Shown here: positions 21,816 to 33,700 of the stretch, in pieces
Layout of the letters: each line of letters begins with the position of its first letter
How positions within the stretch are numbered: position 1 is the first letter of the stretch
From: Lithodes maja
Taxonomy: Eukaryota; Arthropoda; Malacostraca; Decapoda; Lithodidae
Assembly (NCBI GenBank): GCA_037953745.1
Contig: JBAKBP010013116.1
Location: 1 to 64,000, forward strand
Direction of reading: 5' to 3'
Length of the DNA: 64,000 nucleotides
Made by a program: the position numbers and the translations under genes
The notes under the pieces: model-generated
What the model was told of the DNA's origin: nothing
Seen by the model: only the letters and a program-made list of their open reading frames with translations
Database searches by the model: none

Positions 21816-23480
21816 AATTTTTTTTTTTTTTTTTTTTTTTTCTATGTGATTGAGGGAGGCAAAAGGCATAACTGCCTATAGCGAGTGCCTCCCCCATAGT
21901 TGAAAGAGTGACAGGGCCAAAATCAAGGGACGTTCGAGCCAAAATGCCTGGACACACGGAGTTTGAAGCAATTTAAGTCATAGGAAGAGGGAAAGACTGA
22001 TTCTGGGAGAGAGTTCCAGAGCTCAGATGTTGAGTAGAAGAAAGTTTGAGAGTAACGTTTCACTCTTGGGTTGGAGAGTTGCACAGAGTAGGGGTGGGAT
22101 TGAGTTGCAAGACGGGTACCACGTGCCCTACGTAAAGGAGGTGGTATGCACTGGGATAGCTCTGAGGAACACTGATTATTATAGTAGCGATAGAATAGCG
22201 AGAGAGATGCAACATTGCGGCGGAGACAGAGAGATTGCAGAGAGTTGGTGAGTGGACGGGAGTTAATGATACGAAAGGCCTTCCTTTCAACTTTGTCTAG
22301 GAGAGCGGTGTGAAAGGAACCTCCCCACACATGTGAACAATACTCAATACAAGGGCGCACTATGCCCCTGTACAGAGCAAGAAGCTGTGCAGGGGAAAAG
22401 AACCCCCTAAGGCGGTTGAGCACACCCAGCTTCTGGGAGGCTGCCTTAGCAAGACTGGTAATATGGTCCTTCCAAATGAGAGCAGAAGAAAAAGAGACAC
22501 CAAGAATATTGAGAGAAGGTGAAGGGTTGATTTTTGTATTGTTGAAGAATAAGGGATAGTCCGCTGGGAGATCCTGACGGGTAGATAGATGGAGAAATTG
22601 GGTTTTGGAAGCATTAAAGTTAACAAGGTTTTCTCTGCCCCAATTGGAAATAGTATTTAGATCAGAATTTAAGAGTTCTATGGCTTCATTACGTTTGTCG
22701 TTGAGGGATTGCTGGCTGGGGCGTTCTGAAAAACTAATGGAGTAGTGTAAGGTTGAGTCGTCTGCGTATGAATGGATGGGAATTAAGGTACAGTTAAGGA
22801 GATCATTTATAAAAATTAGAAAGAGAATAGGAGATAGGACAGAGCCCTGAGGAACACCGGAGTTTATAGGGTGAGGAAGTGAACAATGGCCGTCCACAAC
22901 CGCAGCTATGGAACGGCCGGAAAGGAAATTAGAGACAAAGGCACAGATGGAGGGATAGAAACCGAAGGAGGGTAGTTTAGAAATTAAAGATTTATGCCAG
23001 ACTCTATCGAAGGCTTTCGATATGTCTAGTGCAATAGAAAAAGTCTCACCGAAGTCCCGAAAGGAGGATGACCAAGAGTTAGTAAGATATGAAAGAAGAT
23101 CACCAGTAGAGCGACCCTTAAGGAAGCCATACTGGCGATCTGAGAGCAGATTATGAGAAGAGAAATGCTTAAGAAATTTGGAAGCAAGAATAGTTTCAAA
23201 AACTTTAGAAAGACAAGAGATAAGAGCAATTGGACGATAGTTGGAGGGTTGAGAGCGGTCACCCTTCTTTGGGACAGGTTGAATGTGAGCAAACTTCCAG
23301 CATGAAGGGAAGACGTTAGAGGATAGACAGAGACGAAAGAGTTTGCCTAGGCAGGGAGTCAGCACGGAAGCACAGTTTTTGAGAACAACAGGAGGAACAC
23401 CGTCCGGACCGTACGCCTTATTAGTGTTAAGCCCAGAGAGGGTAGAAAGTACATCTTTAGAAGAAATTATAGAAGAGATG
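21816..23480 (-). mobile_element. Jockey-type LINE, 5'-truncated, young copy
   Basis: Minus-strand element ending in a poly-A tail (T-run at about 21,819-21,841 on the plus strand) after a short 3' UTR with the ACTGCCTATAGCGAGTGCC motif. It aligns with 51,426-53,080 with only about seven differences in 1.6 kb by hand. 5' truncation is at about 23,470-23,480, just before the RT. The poly-A tail and RT motifs fit jockey-type LINEs; no phylogeny was done. Confidence 0.88.
21923..23470 (-). CDS. Jockey-type reverse transcriptase, uninterrupted frame, 5'-truncated
   Basis: About 515 codons of continuous RT. Motifs in order: NKAYGPDGVPPVVLKN, NYRPIALISCLSKVFE, DRQYGFLKGRSTGD, IALDISKAFDRVWH, SGVPQGSVLSPILFLIFIND, HSYADDSTLH with catalytic YADD, NFNASKTQFLHLS, then the C-terminal LYRGIVRPCIEYCSHVWGG, VERKAFRIINSRPL, YSTSELWNSLPESVFP blocks to the stop. 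The apparent N-terminal residues before SSKDVL come from flanking DNA, so no native start exists. The endonuclease is absent, so the copy cannot move alone, but the RT is undamaged, implying recent insertion. Confidence 0.92.
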   Translation of the reverse strand: MISSKDVLSTLSGLNTNKAYGPDGVPPVVLKNCASVLTPCLGKLFRLCLSSNVFPSCWKFAHIQPVPKKGDRSQPSNYRPIALISCLSKVFETILASKFLKHFSSHNLLSDRQYGFLKGRSTGDLLSYLTNSWSSSFRDFGETFSIALDISKAFDRVWHKSLISKLPSFGFYPSICAFVSNFLSGRSIAAVVDGHCSLPHPINSGVPQGSVLSPILFLIFINDLLNCTLIPIHSYADDSTLHYSISFSERPSQQSLNDKRNEAIELLNSDLNTISNWGRENLVNFNASKTQFLHLSTRQDLPADYPLFFNNTKINPSPSLNILGVSFSSALIWKDHITSLAKAASQKLGVLNRLRGFFSPAQLLALYRGIVRPCIEYCSHVWGGSFHTALLDKVERKAFRIINSRPLTNSLQSLCLRRNVASLSLFYRYYNNQCSSELSQCIPPPLRRARGTRLATQSHPYSVQLSNPRVKRYSQTFFYSTSELWNSLPESVFPSSYDLNCFKLRVSRHFGSNVP

Positions 23481-23740
23481 CATAACACTTCATAAATCTG
23501 AGCAATAGCACAATCACAACAAAATCGAATGTAAAATTATCCAAAGTTGGCTAAAAATCGAGGAAATCAAAATATATAATTTTGTTTAAATAGAAAATGT
23601 GCACAAATAACGTTCGTTTACCATTCTAAAATTAGAAAATGTATCTGCCAACAATATCAGAACAATCAGGCATGAATCAGAACAATAGCAGTTACAATAA
23701 GCTCAAAAGTAAAATATTCCATTATGCAATCACCCACCTT

Positions 23741-24227
23741 TTAACCCTTCTTTAGCGGCGCGCATCATATGTCGAGTGAAAGAAATTTGGACTATGTGGC
23801 GGCTCACAACATAAGTCGTGTGGCATTTTCAGCACGTAATGTTGCTGAGAGAGAGGGACAAGTGGTGGCAGGAGAGTAGCGAGCGTATGACTGCTCCAGA
23901 CCACCGCGGTGGACCAACTGACATGAATCCCACCTTCCTCCACCCTCTCACACTCGCTACACAGTGAATTGTTTAGGGAAAGTACCGAATTACATGGTTT
24001 TTGCACTCGTGTTGCGAGATTGTTGCAAGAGAACTAGCGGTCATAGAAGGATCGTTGGGGTGTCATTGGAAAGCTCTGTTTATGCCCTTTCAGGGATAGA
24101 TACTTGTTTTACGCTCTGGGTCTTATTTAGGCATGAAAATGATCACGTAAACAGCCATATTGTGGGTAAAAACACCCCGCTGGTGGCTACATTTTATTTA
24201 CCGCCTAGGCCGCTCGTTAGGTGTTAA
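23741..24227 (+). mobile_element. TTAA-bounded non-autonomous element, copy B
   Basis: Starts TTAACCCTTCTTTAGCGGCG and ends CGTTAGGTGTTAA. The core (TTTTTGCACTCGTGTTGCGAG, TTGCAAGAGAACTAGCG, GTGTCATTGGAAAGCTC) matches copy A at 12,020-12,110. No coding capacity. Confidence 0.6.
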
Positions 24228-24235
24228 TAATAATT

Positions 24236-25778
24236 TGGAGTACAAAGTACAAAGTACAAATGAAATCAAGCAACAACATATCTAGTGACCCTTCTAGGTT
24301 GCTTGTCCTCCAAAACACTGAGGATCAAGTATCCAAACAGTGGGTTAGAGTGGGTAAGGGAACATTGGAAAGGGAATTACTGACCTGGAACTAATGTCCG
24401 TGTCAGGATTAGGAAGTTAGTAGGGGACAGATGGTTTAGTAACTGAAGGGGGAATAAAATAAAGTTATTCATTTACAAACGCAGTCAGTCGCGGGTTTGA
24501 TGCGAGATATTTGTATAGGCGGAGTTTAAATGAATCAACGGTGATGCAGTCTATAACGTTTCGGGGAAGCCCATTCCACAAGTTGACAACTTGATTGAAA
24601 AAGAAATTCTTAGATTCGTGTGAGTTAAAAGATTTACCAATAATTTTGCAACCGTTTCCCCGCGTGTAATTTGATTGGTCGATAGTGAAGTACTTACTAC
24701 AGTTCATATTGTCGATGCCTTTGATGATTTTGAACACTTGAATTAAGTCACCTCTTAATCTGCGCTGGGTTAAAGGAAATAGATTTAATTTTCTAAGATG
24801 CTCTTCGTATGGTTTGTTCTTTAGGCTAGGTATCATTTTGGTAACTCTACGCTGAACTCGTTCTAGCTTGTTTATATCTTTTTGGTAATAAGGGCACCAG
24901 GATTGAACGCAGTATTCCAGAAGAGGGCGGACTAAGGAATTGTAAAGGGTTAAGATAACTTCTTTTTTGTTTGCCTTCTTCACAACTTCTGAACATTGTT
25001 GACTCGGTTTTAGGTTACTCGATATTGTTACTCCCAGATCGGTTTCTCTGTTTACATAATTAAGCTGAGTGCCATTCATCGAATAGTTTGCTTTCTCATT
25101 TAGGTATCCGATATGTAGTACTTTACATTTATCCGCATTGAAACTCATTTGCCAAATTTGGGCCCAACATGACAATTTATCTAGATTGTGTTGCATATCG
25201 TCAACTTGTTCTTTTGAGAGTACGCTATTTGCAATTTTTGTATCGTCAGCAAATTTTGAGATTGTACAGGTGAGACCCTCATCTATGTCGTTGATGTAAA
25301 TTAGAAAGAGAATTGGTCCTAGTACCGATCCCTGGGGTACCCCGCTACTTACATTGGTCCATTTAGATGCTTTACCGTTTATGACTACTCTTTGCTTTCT
25401 GTCGCTGAGCCAATTTTCTATGCATTTCAACACACTGTCTTGTATTCCATGCGCTTTTAGTTTTAGCAGTAAACGTTTGTGGGGAACTTTGTCAAAGGCC
25501 TTTTGAAAATCAAGGTATATAATATCTACAGCTTTACTCTCATCGTAGAGGTTGAGGATATCGTGGAAGAAGTCTAAGAGGTTTGTTAAACAGGAACATT
25601 TTTTTACGAAAGCTGTGTTGAGTATCTTTAAGTATGTTATTTTCCTCTAAGTGATTTACGAGTCTGTCTCGTATGACCGTTTCTAGCATTTTACATACAA
25701 CTGAGGTTAAGCTAATTGGACGATAGTTACTGGGTAGGGATTTGCTGCCTTTTTTTAATATCGGTGTTACGTTGGCTA
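24236..25778 (-). mobile_element. CR1-type LINE, copy 2, 5'-truncated
   Basis: Same family as the element at 404-5215. The 3' end at about 24,236-24,262 is a short tandem of TACAAAG units rather than poly-A, as is typical of CR1/L2-type LINEs. It lies only a few bases after TTAA copy B. Identity with copy 1 stops at about 25,778, where unrelated sequence starts, so it is 5'-truncated inside the RT. Confidence 0.85.
24465..25775 (-). pseudogene. CR1-type reverse transcriptase, truncated
   Basis: The largest frame (24,465-25,433) holds VPQGSVLGPILFLIYINDID, ISKFADDTKIANS (FADD catalytic pair), MSFNADKCKVLHIG, the EYCVQSWCPYY block and the C-terminal NLWNGLPRNVIDC, ending RLTAFVNE. Upstream (25,540-25,775) another frame has KGSKSLPSNYRPISLTSVVCKMLE. 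At least two frameshifts separate them, one in a T-run near 25,600. This copy keeps the thumb and C-terminal segment deleted in copy 1. Confidence 0.88.
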
Positions 25779-27409
25779 AGGAGTAAGGTACCCCAAGGCC
25801 CTTGAGCCGCACAAATAAGTAGAGAGACGAAACTGGGAGGTCCTTCTACTACCAGAGCACTTGTCCAACTGAACTTCCCGCACTTTACCCCATACTCCCA
25901 ACCCCATGACGTGCGCGCAACAAACAAAAAACGTTTTTGCGCAGGGTGTCGGGATGAGCAGCCACCCCACTTTACCCTCAGAGGGTGTTAAGGTAGGTAA
26001 AGTATAGTTACCTTAAGATTAGGGTTGGTTATATGTGGAGAAGCGACACATAATTATAATATAAATGATTATATCCGGAATGCCATGTGTGCAAATGGTG
26101 GCACAACTCTACCAATAAAGTTCTGGAACATTATTTACGATACAATGGTGTAAATCTCGCAATAAATTTCCGGAACATTATATACGATATCTGGCGTAAT
26201 CAACCAGTTTGGAGAATCTCATTACTCGCACTTTTGATATGTTAGCTTACCTGTTGCAAAATTAACGCACAAGACCTAAGTAAAATGACTTTAATAAGAA
26301 AAGACCATACATAGGCGTCAATCATGTCATCAGTGATAACGAAGGTATTAGTACATTAGATTAGTCAGTATTGTAAACGAAAGGGCTCACCAAATTTACT
26401 ATTGTAGACAGATCGTCCTCAATTAAACTGCTGAACAGATTATTGAGAGAGAGAGAGAGATTGAACCATTTTCTAGTTATCATTCATACACATTCATATG
26501 TAAATACCTCCTACACGTTCACGTACACACATGCACACCCATTCACGTATTTACTTTCTAAAGCTTATGCATTATATCCTGGTAAAAGGTACCTACAGCA
26601 GTATTTTTTGTTCTGTAACAGGTATTTTGAAAATAAATGCATCCATTCATGTTACTATATATGTATCTCTTACCGTGGAAATACAGTGTATCGATACCTA
26701 ATGTTATGTCCTTGTTTTTGTCCACTGTGGTGTCTGTTTAGGTCGGTCAATTGTTATGTGAAGACGCCTCTTCTCCCAAAAAGTCTATCTCATTCCTTCC
26801 CTACTACCACCCCGTCATCTTCCAGATTATATGCAAATCTTTGAGTCTGTCATTCATTATCTCTTCCTTTGTTGAATTAGCAGCGGGTCTGTGGTGGGGA
26901 ATTCTCCCTACCAAGGTTTGTAATTTGAGACCCATGGTGGCCTCTTCTGAACTAGTGCCAGAGCTACAAGTGTCGGTATCAACGAAACTCAACACCTAGG
27001 GTATGCACAGTATAATACAATTTATAGTGATTATATTTAGCTCTAATCTTTATTGGATGAATACACTTAGTGAAAATAAAGTATGGTAGTCTTGAGAATT
27101 TCCGTATGCACCTTATAATGACTAAAAATATATTGATAAGGTTGGTTAATTATCATTATAATGAAAAACTTGCAAACTAAACAAACCAAAACTTGAACGA
27201 ACACAGTAAAAAGACAAACTATTTATCAAAATCGCTATGTGGAAACAATGCTAAAGCAAAATATTAATTTATAAATAAAAGTTCACTATCAACCACATAG
27301 GGTGCACAGTACTACTTGAGCAAGTTATTCAATACCAAAAATGCACTAACATAATTATCTTCTTCCTTTTTCTAAACAATTATGGGATATTTATGATTAC
27401 ATGTGACTT
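25779..27409. other. No gene seen
   Basis: AT-rich sequence with a short GA run (26,443-26,459). ORFs of 60-133 codons here lack recognisable domains and have tandem-repeat or shadow character. TACCCCAAGGCC (25,791) and GTGTTAAGGTAGG (25,985) flank about 200 bp of GC-richer sequence that may be a small unidentified insertion. Confidence 0.5.
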
Positions 27410-27777
27410 TAACCCCTTACGGACGGGGAGGTTTGTAATTTCTACTACCTGTGACACCTGAATCATCCTTGTACGACCACAGGCTCTCTTGCAACGATGT
27501 TGCAACACGAGGGCAAAAACCCTCAAATACGGTAATATCTTGAGTTTTTCCTTGTTCTCAAGAGACCAGGGGTGTGAAGGGTTGTGGTGGGGAGCTCAGT
27601 TACCTCGCTCGGTCTATGCCGAGCGGTCAGAGCCTGCCTGCCGTCCTCCCAACGCGTAGACTCTCTCTCAGAGCCGATAATGTGCTCAACCTCCCTTTTG
27701 ACTATTATCGGGCCCCCTCGGGATAGGCAACTTTTCTTTCACTCTACATATGTCGGGACTCGCGGCTTGAGTGTTAA
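27410..27777 (-). mobile_element. TTAA-bounded non-autonomous element, copy C (internally deleted)
   Basis: Starts TTAACCCCTTACGGACGGGG and ends CGCGGCTTGAGTGTTAA, the reverse complement of both copy A ends. Relative to copy A it lacks about 120 bp. The right TTAA (27,774-27,777) is also the left TTAA of copy D. Confidence 0.65.
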
Positions 27778-28179
27778 CACCCAAACGACGGGACCGTTTT
27801 TAATGTCAACTACCTGGCAGGCGGGCATATTTACCCTAAACGAGTTTCATTCCATGCTCTTTTCATGCATAAAAAAGAGCCAGAGCGTAATACAATTATG
27901 TATCCGTGAATGGGCGATAACAGAGCTGCTTTCCAATGACACCTGAATCATCCTTGTACGACCACAGGTTATCCTGTAGCGATCGCTCAACCGGAGGTGA
28001 AAAATCGCTAAATAAGGTCATTTCCCCAGTTTTTTCAAACTGTGTGAAATGTTGCAGTGGCAGTCTCAGTCGCGCCACTGTGGTCGTGCCGAACGGTCAG
28101 AGCCCGCCTATCTTCCTCCCAACACGTGGACTCTCTCTCAGAGCCAATAATGTGCTCAAAATGCCGCCCGTTTGGTTAA
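27774..28179 (-). mobile_element. TTAA-bounded non-autonomous element, copy D
   Basis: Starts TTAACACCCAAACGACGGG and ends GCCCGTTTGGTTAA, an imperfect inverted pair. The core (GTGACACCTGAATCATCC-type, AACGGTCAGAGCCCGCC, ACTCTCTCTCAGAGCC) matches copies A and C in the same orientation as C. Confidence 0.65.
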
Positions 28180-28816
28180 CCCGGGAGCTGCGGGGAGACT
28201 CTTTAGAGTTCCCCCGGCGGACTGCGGGAAGACTCTCCTGAGTAAGTAAAATAAAAAATCAACTTTTGACATCGAAAAAAAAAAAAATATATTTTTATTT
28301 TTTTATTTTTTTATTTTTTTTTGGCCCCTGGGCCATGCAAAATCTCAGTCCTCTACCTCCCCTCCTTCCCCACTTTCCTCCTATCCTTCAGTTATCACCT
28401 ATTTTCCCTATTATTCCCTTATTCTGAGGTATATTTTCGTGCTAACATTAGCGAGTTGCAAGCAGGGTGTTGTCATCACTGATGGCAATCGAGTGCAAGA
28501 GAGAGAGAGAGAATATCGATCGACTGTGTCTCAGTGGCCTTGGGGGAAATTGGCGGGAAGGTAGCTTGCCTCACCCATACATTATACAACTCGCGGGCTA
28601 TATCTCCAATTTTGACCATCCAAACGCTGTTTTCACTCTTTTTATTGTTGTTTCAGGTTAATACCTTTATAATCAACCCATAATAGGCGCATATGGATAA
28701 TTATTAATGCTATTAATGGTACAATGAATATTTTAGTGACGGAAACACCTCAAATACGTCAGCACAGGGGGACGTTTTCAATTACCCCCGTGCGCACTTC
28801 AGAGGTTAAGGGTTAA
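28176..28816. mobile_element. Possible further TTAA-bounded segment
   Basis: TTAACCCGGGAGCTGCGGGG at the left and GAGGTTAAGGGTTAA at the right give a third back-to-back TTAA interval. It contains an A/T-homopolymer patch (28,274-28,322) and no shared core, so it may be unrelated sequence that merely ends at TTAA. Confidence 0.3.
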
Positions 28817-29314
28817 AATATATTGGGCAACAATATGCAATGACAATATGTTGGCTATAGCAATTTCGACACACGTAATATTATAAAGAATTGTAGAAGC
28901 AAAGGGAGGGTGGAAACTTACCATCATATAAAAGGCCTAGAGTGGCGACAGCTCTACAATAGAATCTCCTCAAACTGTGTTTGGCGGAGATAACAATTGC
29001 ATCAGGCGGTAACTCTAAGCAAACCTTGTGTTTTTTTGTTTAATTTACTAGAGTTTTTTTGTAGCACCGTATACATTATATTTTGGACTTATAGTAGTAC
29101 CAGTGGTCTTTATGTGCCTAATAGGTCTACTATAGGCGGGCATTTACTATTACATAATTGCTATATATATATATGTCATTAAGAGCTGATATGTATTATT
29201 AGGGAGATATATATGAATATAGAAACCCTGTTTATGTCAAACGTTTGCCTGTTATCAGGCTCAAGTATTTTACAGTACGTGTTCGATAGATGTCTTAAAT
29301 ACCCTTATATACCC
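28817..29314. other. No gene seen
   Basis: AT-rich spacer with no recognised coding or repeat signal apart from a short AT run near 29,162-29,173. Confidence 0.5.
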
Positions 29315-29935
29315 TTCCATTCGTCTAACCATTAGGTGTATCATAGAGCAGTTGGGTGGATGTACATGCTTAGATTAATATGCAGTATTCGAGAATGCAT
29401 AATATATTGTAGGCTTGGGCATAAACCTTTAACTATTTTGATAGCCTAATGCTTAGTGTGCGGAATGTTGGTGTGAGTATCCTAGGTTCGAGTCCTTGGA
29501 GTACCACATGTATTCTTTACTTTCATTGATTTCATTAGTTTAGTTTATTTGTAAATTAATTAATAAGTTGGTGAAAACAAATATGAATTTATCCAGGTCA
29601 AGGAGTAATTTATAGCGAGGCCTTCCCTCTGTGGTTAAGTGCCTCATTATTTACCCCTTCCATTCGTCTAATCATTACGTTATCAGAGTGCAGTTGGGTA
29701 TATGTAGAGACTAAGATTAATATGCAGTATTCGAGAATGCATAATATATCGTTGGCTTGTGCATAAACCTTTAGGTGTCTTGATAGCCTAATGCTTAGTG
29801 TGCGGAATTTTGGTGTGAGTATCCTAGGTTCGATTCCTTGGAGTACCACATGTTTTCATTACTTCAATTGATTTAATTAGTTGTGCTTATTTGTAAATTA
29901 ATTGGTGGGTTAGTGAAAACAAATATGAATATTTG
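29315..29935 (+). mobile_element. tRNA-derived SINE, tandem pair (locus 2)
   Basis: Two monomers 342 bp apart. Each has an A-box-like TAGCCTAATGC (29,441 and 29,783; one mismatch to the pol III consensus) and a perfect B box (GGTTCGAGTCC at 29,485; GGTTCGATTCC at 29,827), followed by TTGGAGTACCACATG and a T/A-rich tail. The CCCTTCCATTCGTCTAA segment precedes both. The family recurs at 13,018-13,486, again as a pair. Confidence 0.75.
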
Positions 29936-30158
29936 TTTAATTTTGTATCTATTTTTTTCTTTGAAGAGCAAATTGATTTCACAACAAACAATTAATGTGG
30001 CCTTATATTTACAAACAGAGACTACTACTAAAACTACATAATCTAATAGTAAAACTCTAATAATAATATGCAGACTTCTTCTACAAACACATATTTTTCA
30101 TATCTCCCTCCCATAGCCTTGGAAAGACATATACTAATCCTTTCAACCACTTCAGAGT

Positions 30159-30379
30159 TGTTGTTGTTGTTGTTGTTGCTATTCCCAAGGCTGTCTGGCC
30201 GAACAGCCCCAAGGTCCCGAGCAAGGCCATGGCCATAAGCGAACGCCCCCACAAAACCCTCCCTGCTTACCACTAATAAAGCCTGGGTGACCGAAGCCAC
30301 TCCAAGGCGAGGAGCTGAGGAGGGCACGGAAACGCCCGGGAAACCAAAGCCCCACCCAAGGCCCTGTGCCTCTCAGCAA
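30159..30379 (-). mobile_element. Short retroposon with (AAC)n tail and 15-bp target duplication
   Basis: CAACCACTTCAGAGT flanks both sides exactly (30,144-30,158 and 30,380-30,394). On the minus strand the 221-bp insert is GC-rich and ends in an AAC trinucleotide tail (30,159-30,178 on the plus strand). It is either a SINE or a strongly 5'-truncated LINE 3' end; no pol III boxes are obvious, which favours the latter. Confidence 0.85.
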
Positions 30380-30394
30380 CAACCACTTCAGAGT

Positions 30395-30717
30395 AAGATC
30401 CCAGCACAACACACACACACCCACTCACAGCAAAGATTGTTAACTAAGCAAGCAGAATCATATATTTAGCTATCTATATAATATGCGTAAAGGTAAACAA
30501 TAATAATATTATTATAACGTTATATATTTATGTTATATTTACCTTGTTAAAAGTACCTATGAATTTAACAGTAATCACAAGCTATTATTCATAAATTATA
30601 CTAATAATCGAAAATTGATACCTGTACCTAACATATACTGTATATTCTACAACAAGATTTTCAGCTACCCATTTCTCACACATGTACTTCAAAAATGTTA
30701 GTTAGCCAAATAGTATT
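30395..30717. other. No gene seen
   Basis: AT-rich target DNA between the short retroposon and solo LTR B. Its last five bases (GTATT, 30,713-30,717) are the LTR's left target duplication. Confidence 0.6.
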
Positions 30718-33700
30718 TGAAATGACGGGTCTGAAGACAAGCCCTGCAGAGAACAGTTGCAGAGTAGCCAGTCTGCAACTAAAGGACCCTAAGAGAACCA
30801 GAGAACGAAAGGAGAATAAAAGAATACAAGAGCCACCCTTGTTTCCCCGTGCTCTAACCACCACAAGCATGGGAAATCCTTCTCCTCAAATACAGGAGCT
30901 ACCCCTGTTGCCCCGTGTTCTACGACATCAGCCACCAGCCACAAGCATGGGAAATTCTCACAGCCAATACACTCCCTGCTTTCAAACCATGCCAGCCAAT
31001 CACAGGGCAGCATTTTCTCTCTGTCCAGACCTGCAGTATAATGAGAGGATGCTTATGCAAGTTGCACATCAACGCCCCAAGTCCTACAGGCATAATGGAT
31101 GCAAACAAAAGCACCAAATACGACAGCTACAAAAATGCCAGAACCTCCCTACAACTAGTACTACTAAGCGAGAAATAAATAAATTCGCTTTAGAGCTCGA
31201 ATAATGGTCTCCGTATATTTAGGGAGATTTCTCTATTAATAAGCTAGCTAAACCCTACATAAGTAATAATTATGATACCTATGAGGTAAGCAATCATGTA
31301 AATATTAAACCTCGATGCGTAGGATACCTCACAACATCATCACAACAAATTCCCCATATCCCTATGACTTTGAGCCCCTGTAAACAAGAGTCAAGAAACA
31401 AGCCGCATATTACCTCTAAGAAATTGTAGTGAAGTATGCAAACCTCAACTGCGGTATTACCCTAAACCTGAATAAGGAGCAGAGTAGCTAATCACAGTAG
31501 TGGCTTTGTACCAGCCTGCTCCTGCCCTGCCCGGAGAGTGTACTTGCCTGAAGTACCCCCTGAAGTCCTGCTCGAGTGAAGCCCTACACTCCTGAAGTCT
31601 GGAACCTGAAGTCCTACTCGAGTGATGCCCTACACCCCTGAAGTGCTGCTCCATAGACCTACGATCTACGTCGGCCAGACTTATACTCTCTGTCTGCCCT
31701 CCAACATTACCCTAAGTGTCCCTGTATATCTTACGTTGTGTTTATTGTTGTCGAGGTATAGGTAAAATATGTGAATCGTGTTGTGATAATTTATTCTGAG
31801 ATCTGTGCCAAAGTTCCTTGATTGCGTACTGTGTTAATCCTTCTGAACCTTATATAAATTGCTTGCCAGATCTGTGTCCAAGTCCTACCTCTCTTGATTA
31901 ATTTATCTCCTCTAAAACGTCTTACGCATACGTTATATAATTGTGTTTATTATTCACCTCGCCACGCACTCACAGATTATTCCTAATATATGTATTCTGT
32001 TTTGTATGTTGCAAGTTGAGGTTGCAGTGTATTTCGTGATTTAATTCCCCTTCCTAATACATAATATTTACCTAGAACTTACGCCCATTTTCATAATTAT
32101 TTTATCTCAGTCTACCCGAGTATAAGTATTATTATTTCATAAACTTATTTCTTTCCCGAGCTCCCCAACCTACGTTCGATTATTTAATCGCCTTTGTAAT
32201 TATGTTATGAATTAGTATTGACGTTCATTTAATTACTAATGTAAGTAATTCTGATTCTTCATCTCTAGGAATTCTAGCATTGCATATCGTGTTACTTATT
32301 TATCCATCATCTACCATACGCCTCGTATTACGGTGTATATCTTTTAAAACTCTGTTAACTTGTTCAGACATCTTGGTTATACTGGTTTAAGTAATTCCTT
32401 AGCACAACTTCTTCGTGTGCGTTAATTATTCATTCATAATTAATATTTTGTTAATTATCACTTTACGCTATTAAATCATAAGTGTTTCCAAAGCATTCGT
32501 TGACTAAGTTCGTTTAGTTAATTATAATTTGTTCTCAAATACAATTAGTAGATATTATTCTATAGTTGATTCATAATTGTATGCTAACCATTACATCTGA
32601 ATTCCTCGACTTGTTTCATTATAATTACATACGATCGTTTGAAGTGAATATAAGATTCCCATCATAAATTACATAATTCGAGTTATGATTATCAGAATTT
32701 GTGTAAGTAATTAATTAATATTCTGCCACTAATCTCATTATAATATTTTTGAAACTAAATCCATAGTTGCGCAAACTTAAAACTTATTTTCGAACACCGC
32801 AGTCCAACTACATGACCTGACCCCCTTGTTAATGAGAAGGTCACCTTAGTAAACGTGTCTACCTGGATAGCGCGCGCACCCACTACCGTGTGACTCACCC
32901 ACCATACCTGTGTGCTTATTTACCATCTCAACTCAACCAGTATCTCTTGTATTGAGATTGTGTTCCTGTATTATATTGTTGATTACTCACGAAAGACACT
33001 CGATTGCATCATTATTATTATTAAGGGTTGATACTACTGTATAAGTCACATGTTTTAATTTAGTTGCTATTTATTACCTTATTTATAACCACATTTGTTT
33101 CCTGATTGAATCTCATTGATTATCTAAGTTTATATGTATTCTATTCATTGCCTGATATTCCTAATAATTAATGTAAGAAAGGCTTTGGATGATAGAGGCA
33201 TGACTATAGATCAGGCAGGGGAAGTGGTGGTGGACAGGAGTGAATGGAGAATGCTTGTCAATAGTTGAGTGAACACGTGGTCATTTGGAGTAAGGGGTCG
33301 GGCGCAAGTTGGACTAGATAATAGTCCATCAGGCGCCTGGCCCGGGGAGACGATTAATATGAAGGGTGCGCCTGGAAGTGTGGTGGGAGGGCTTGTGGCT
33401 TTGGCTCCGCTGCATGTCTGCCTGCCGAGATCGGAACCTCTCCGGGTGGTCGGGGGCCGGGGGAGTGCTGGAGCGACCTTGGTGACCCTGGTCTCTGGGT
33501 CTTCTCCTGGGTGACCTGGATGTGTGTGAGTTTGTGCTTTTTATGTGTTTATTTGTTGTTTTATGTTGTTTTTGTGTTTTCCCTGTTCTTGCTCTGTCTT
33601 GAGTCGGCTACCCCCAAAATGGGGATTGGGCCTGAGCATATAGATAGATAGATAGATCAAGGTAATACTTAATTCCGGATTACGAATCTATATTCGTGAA

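Noticed and set aside
27410..28179. CRISPR-like or satellite array from repeated blocks
   Set aside because: Only two large related units with TTAA borders; better explained as adjacent transposable elements.
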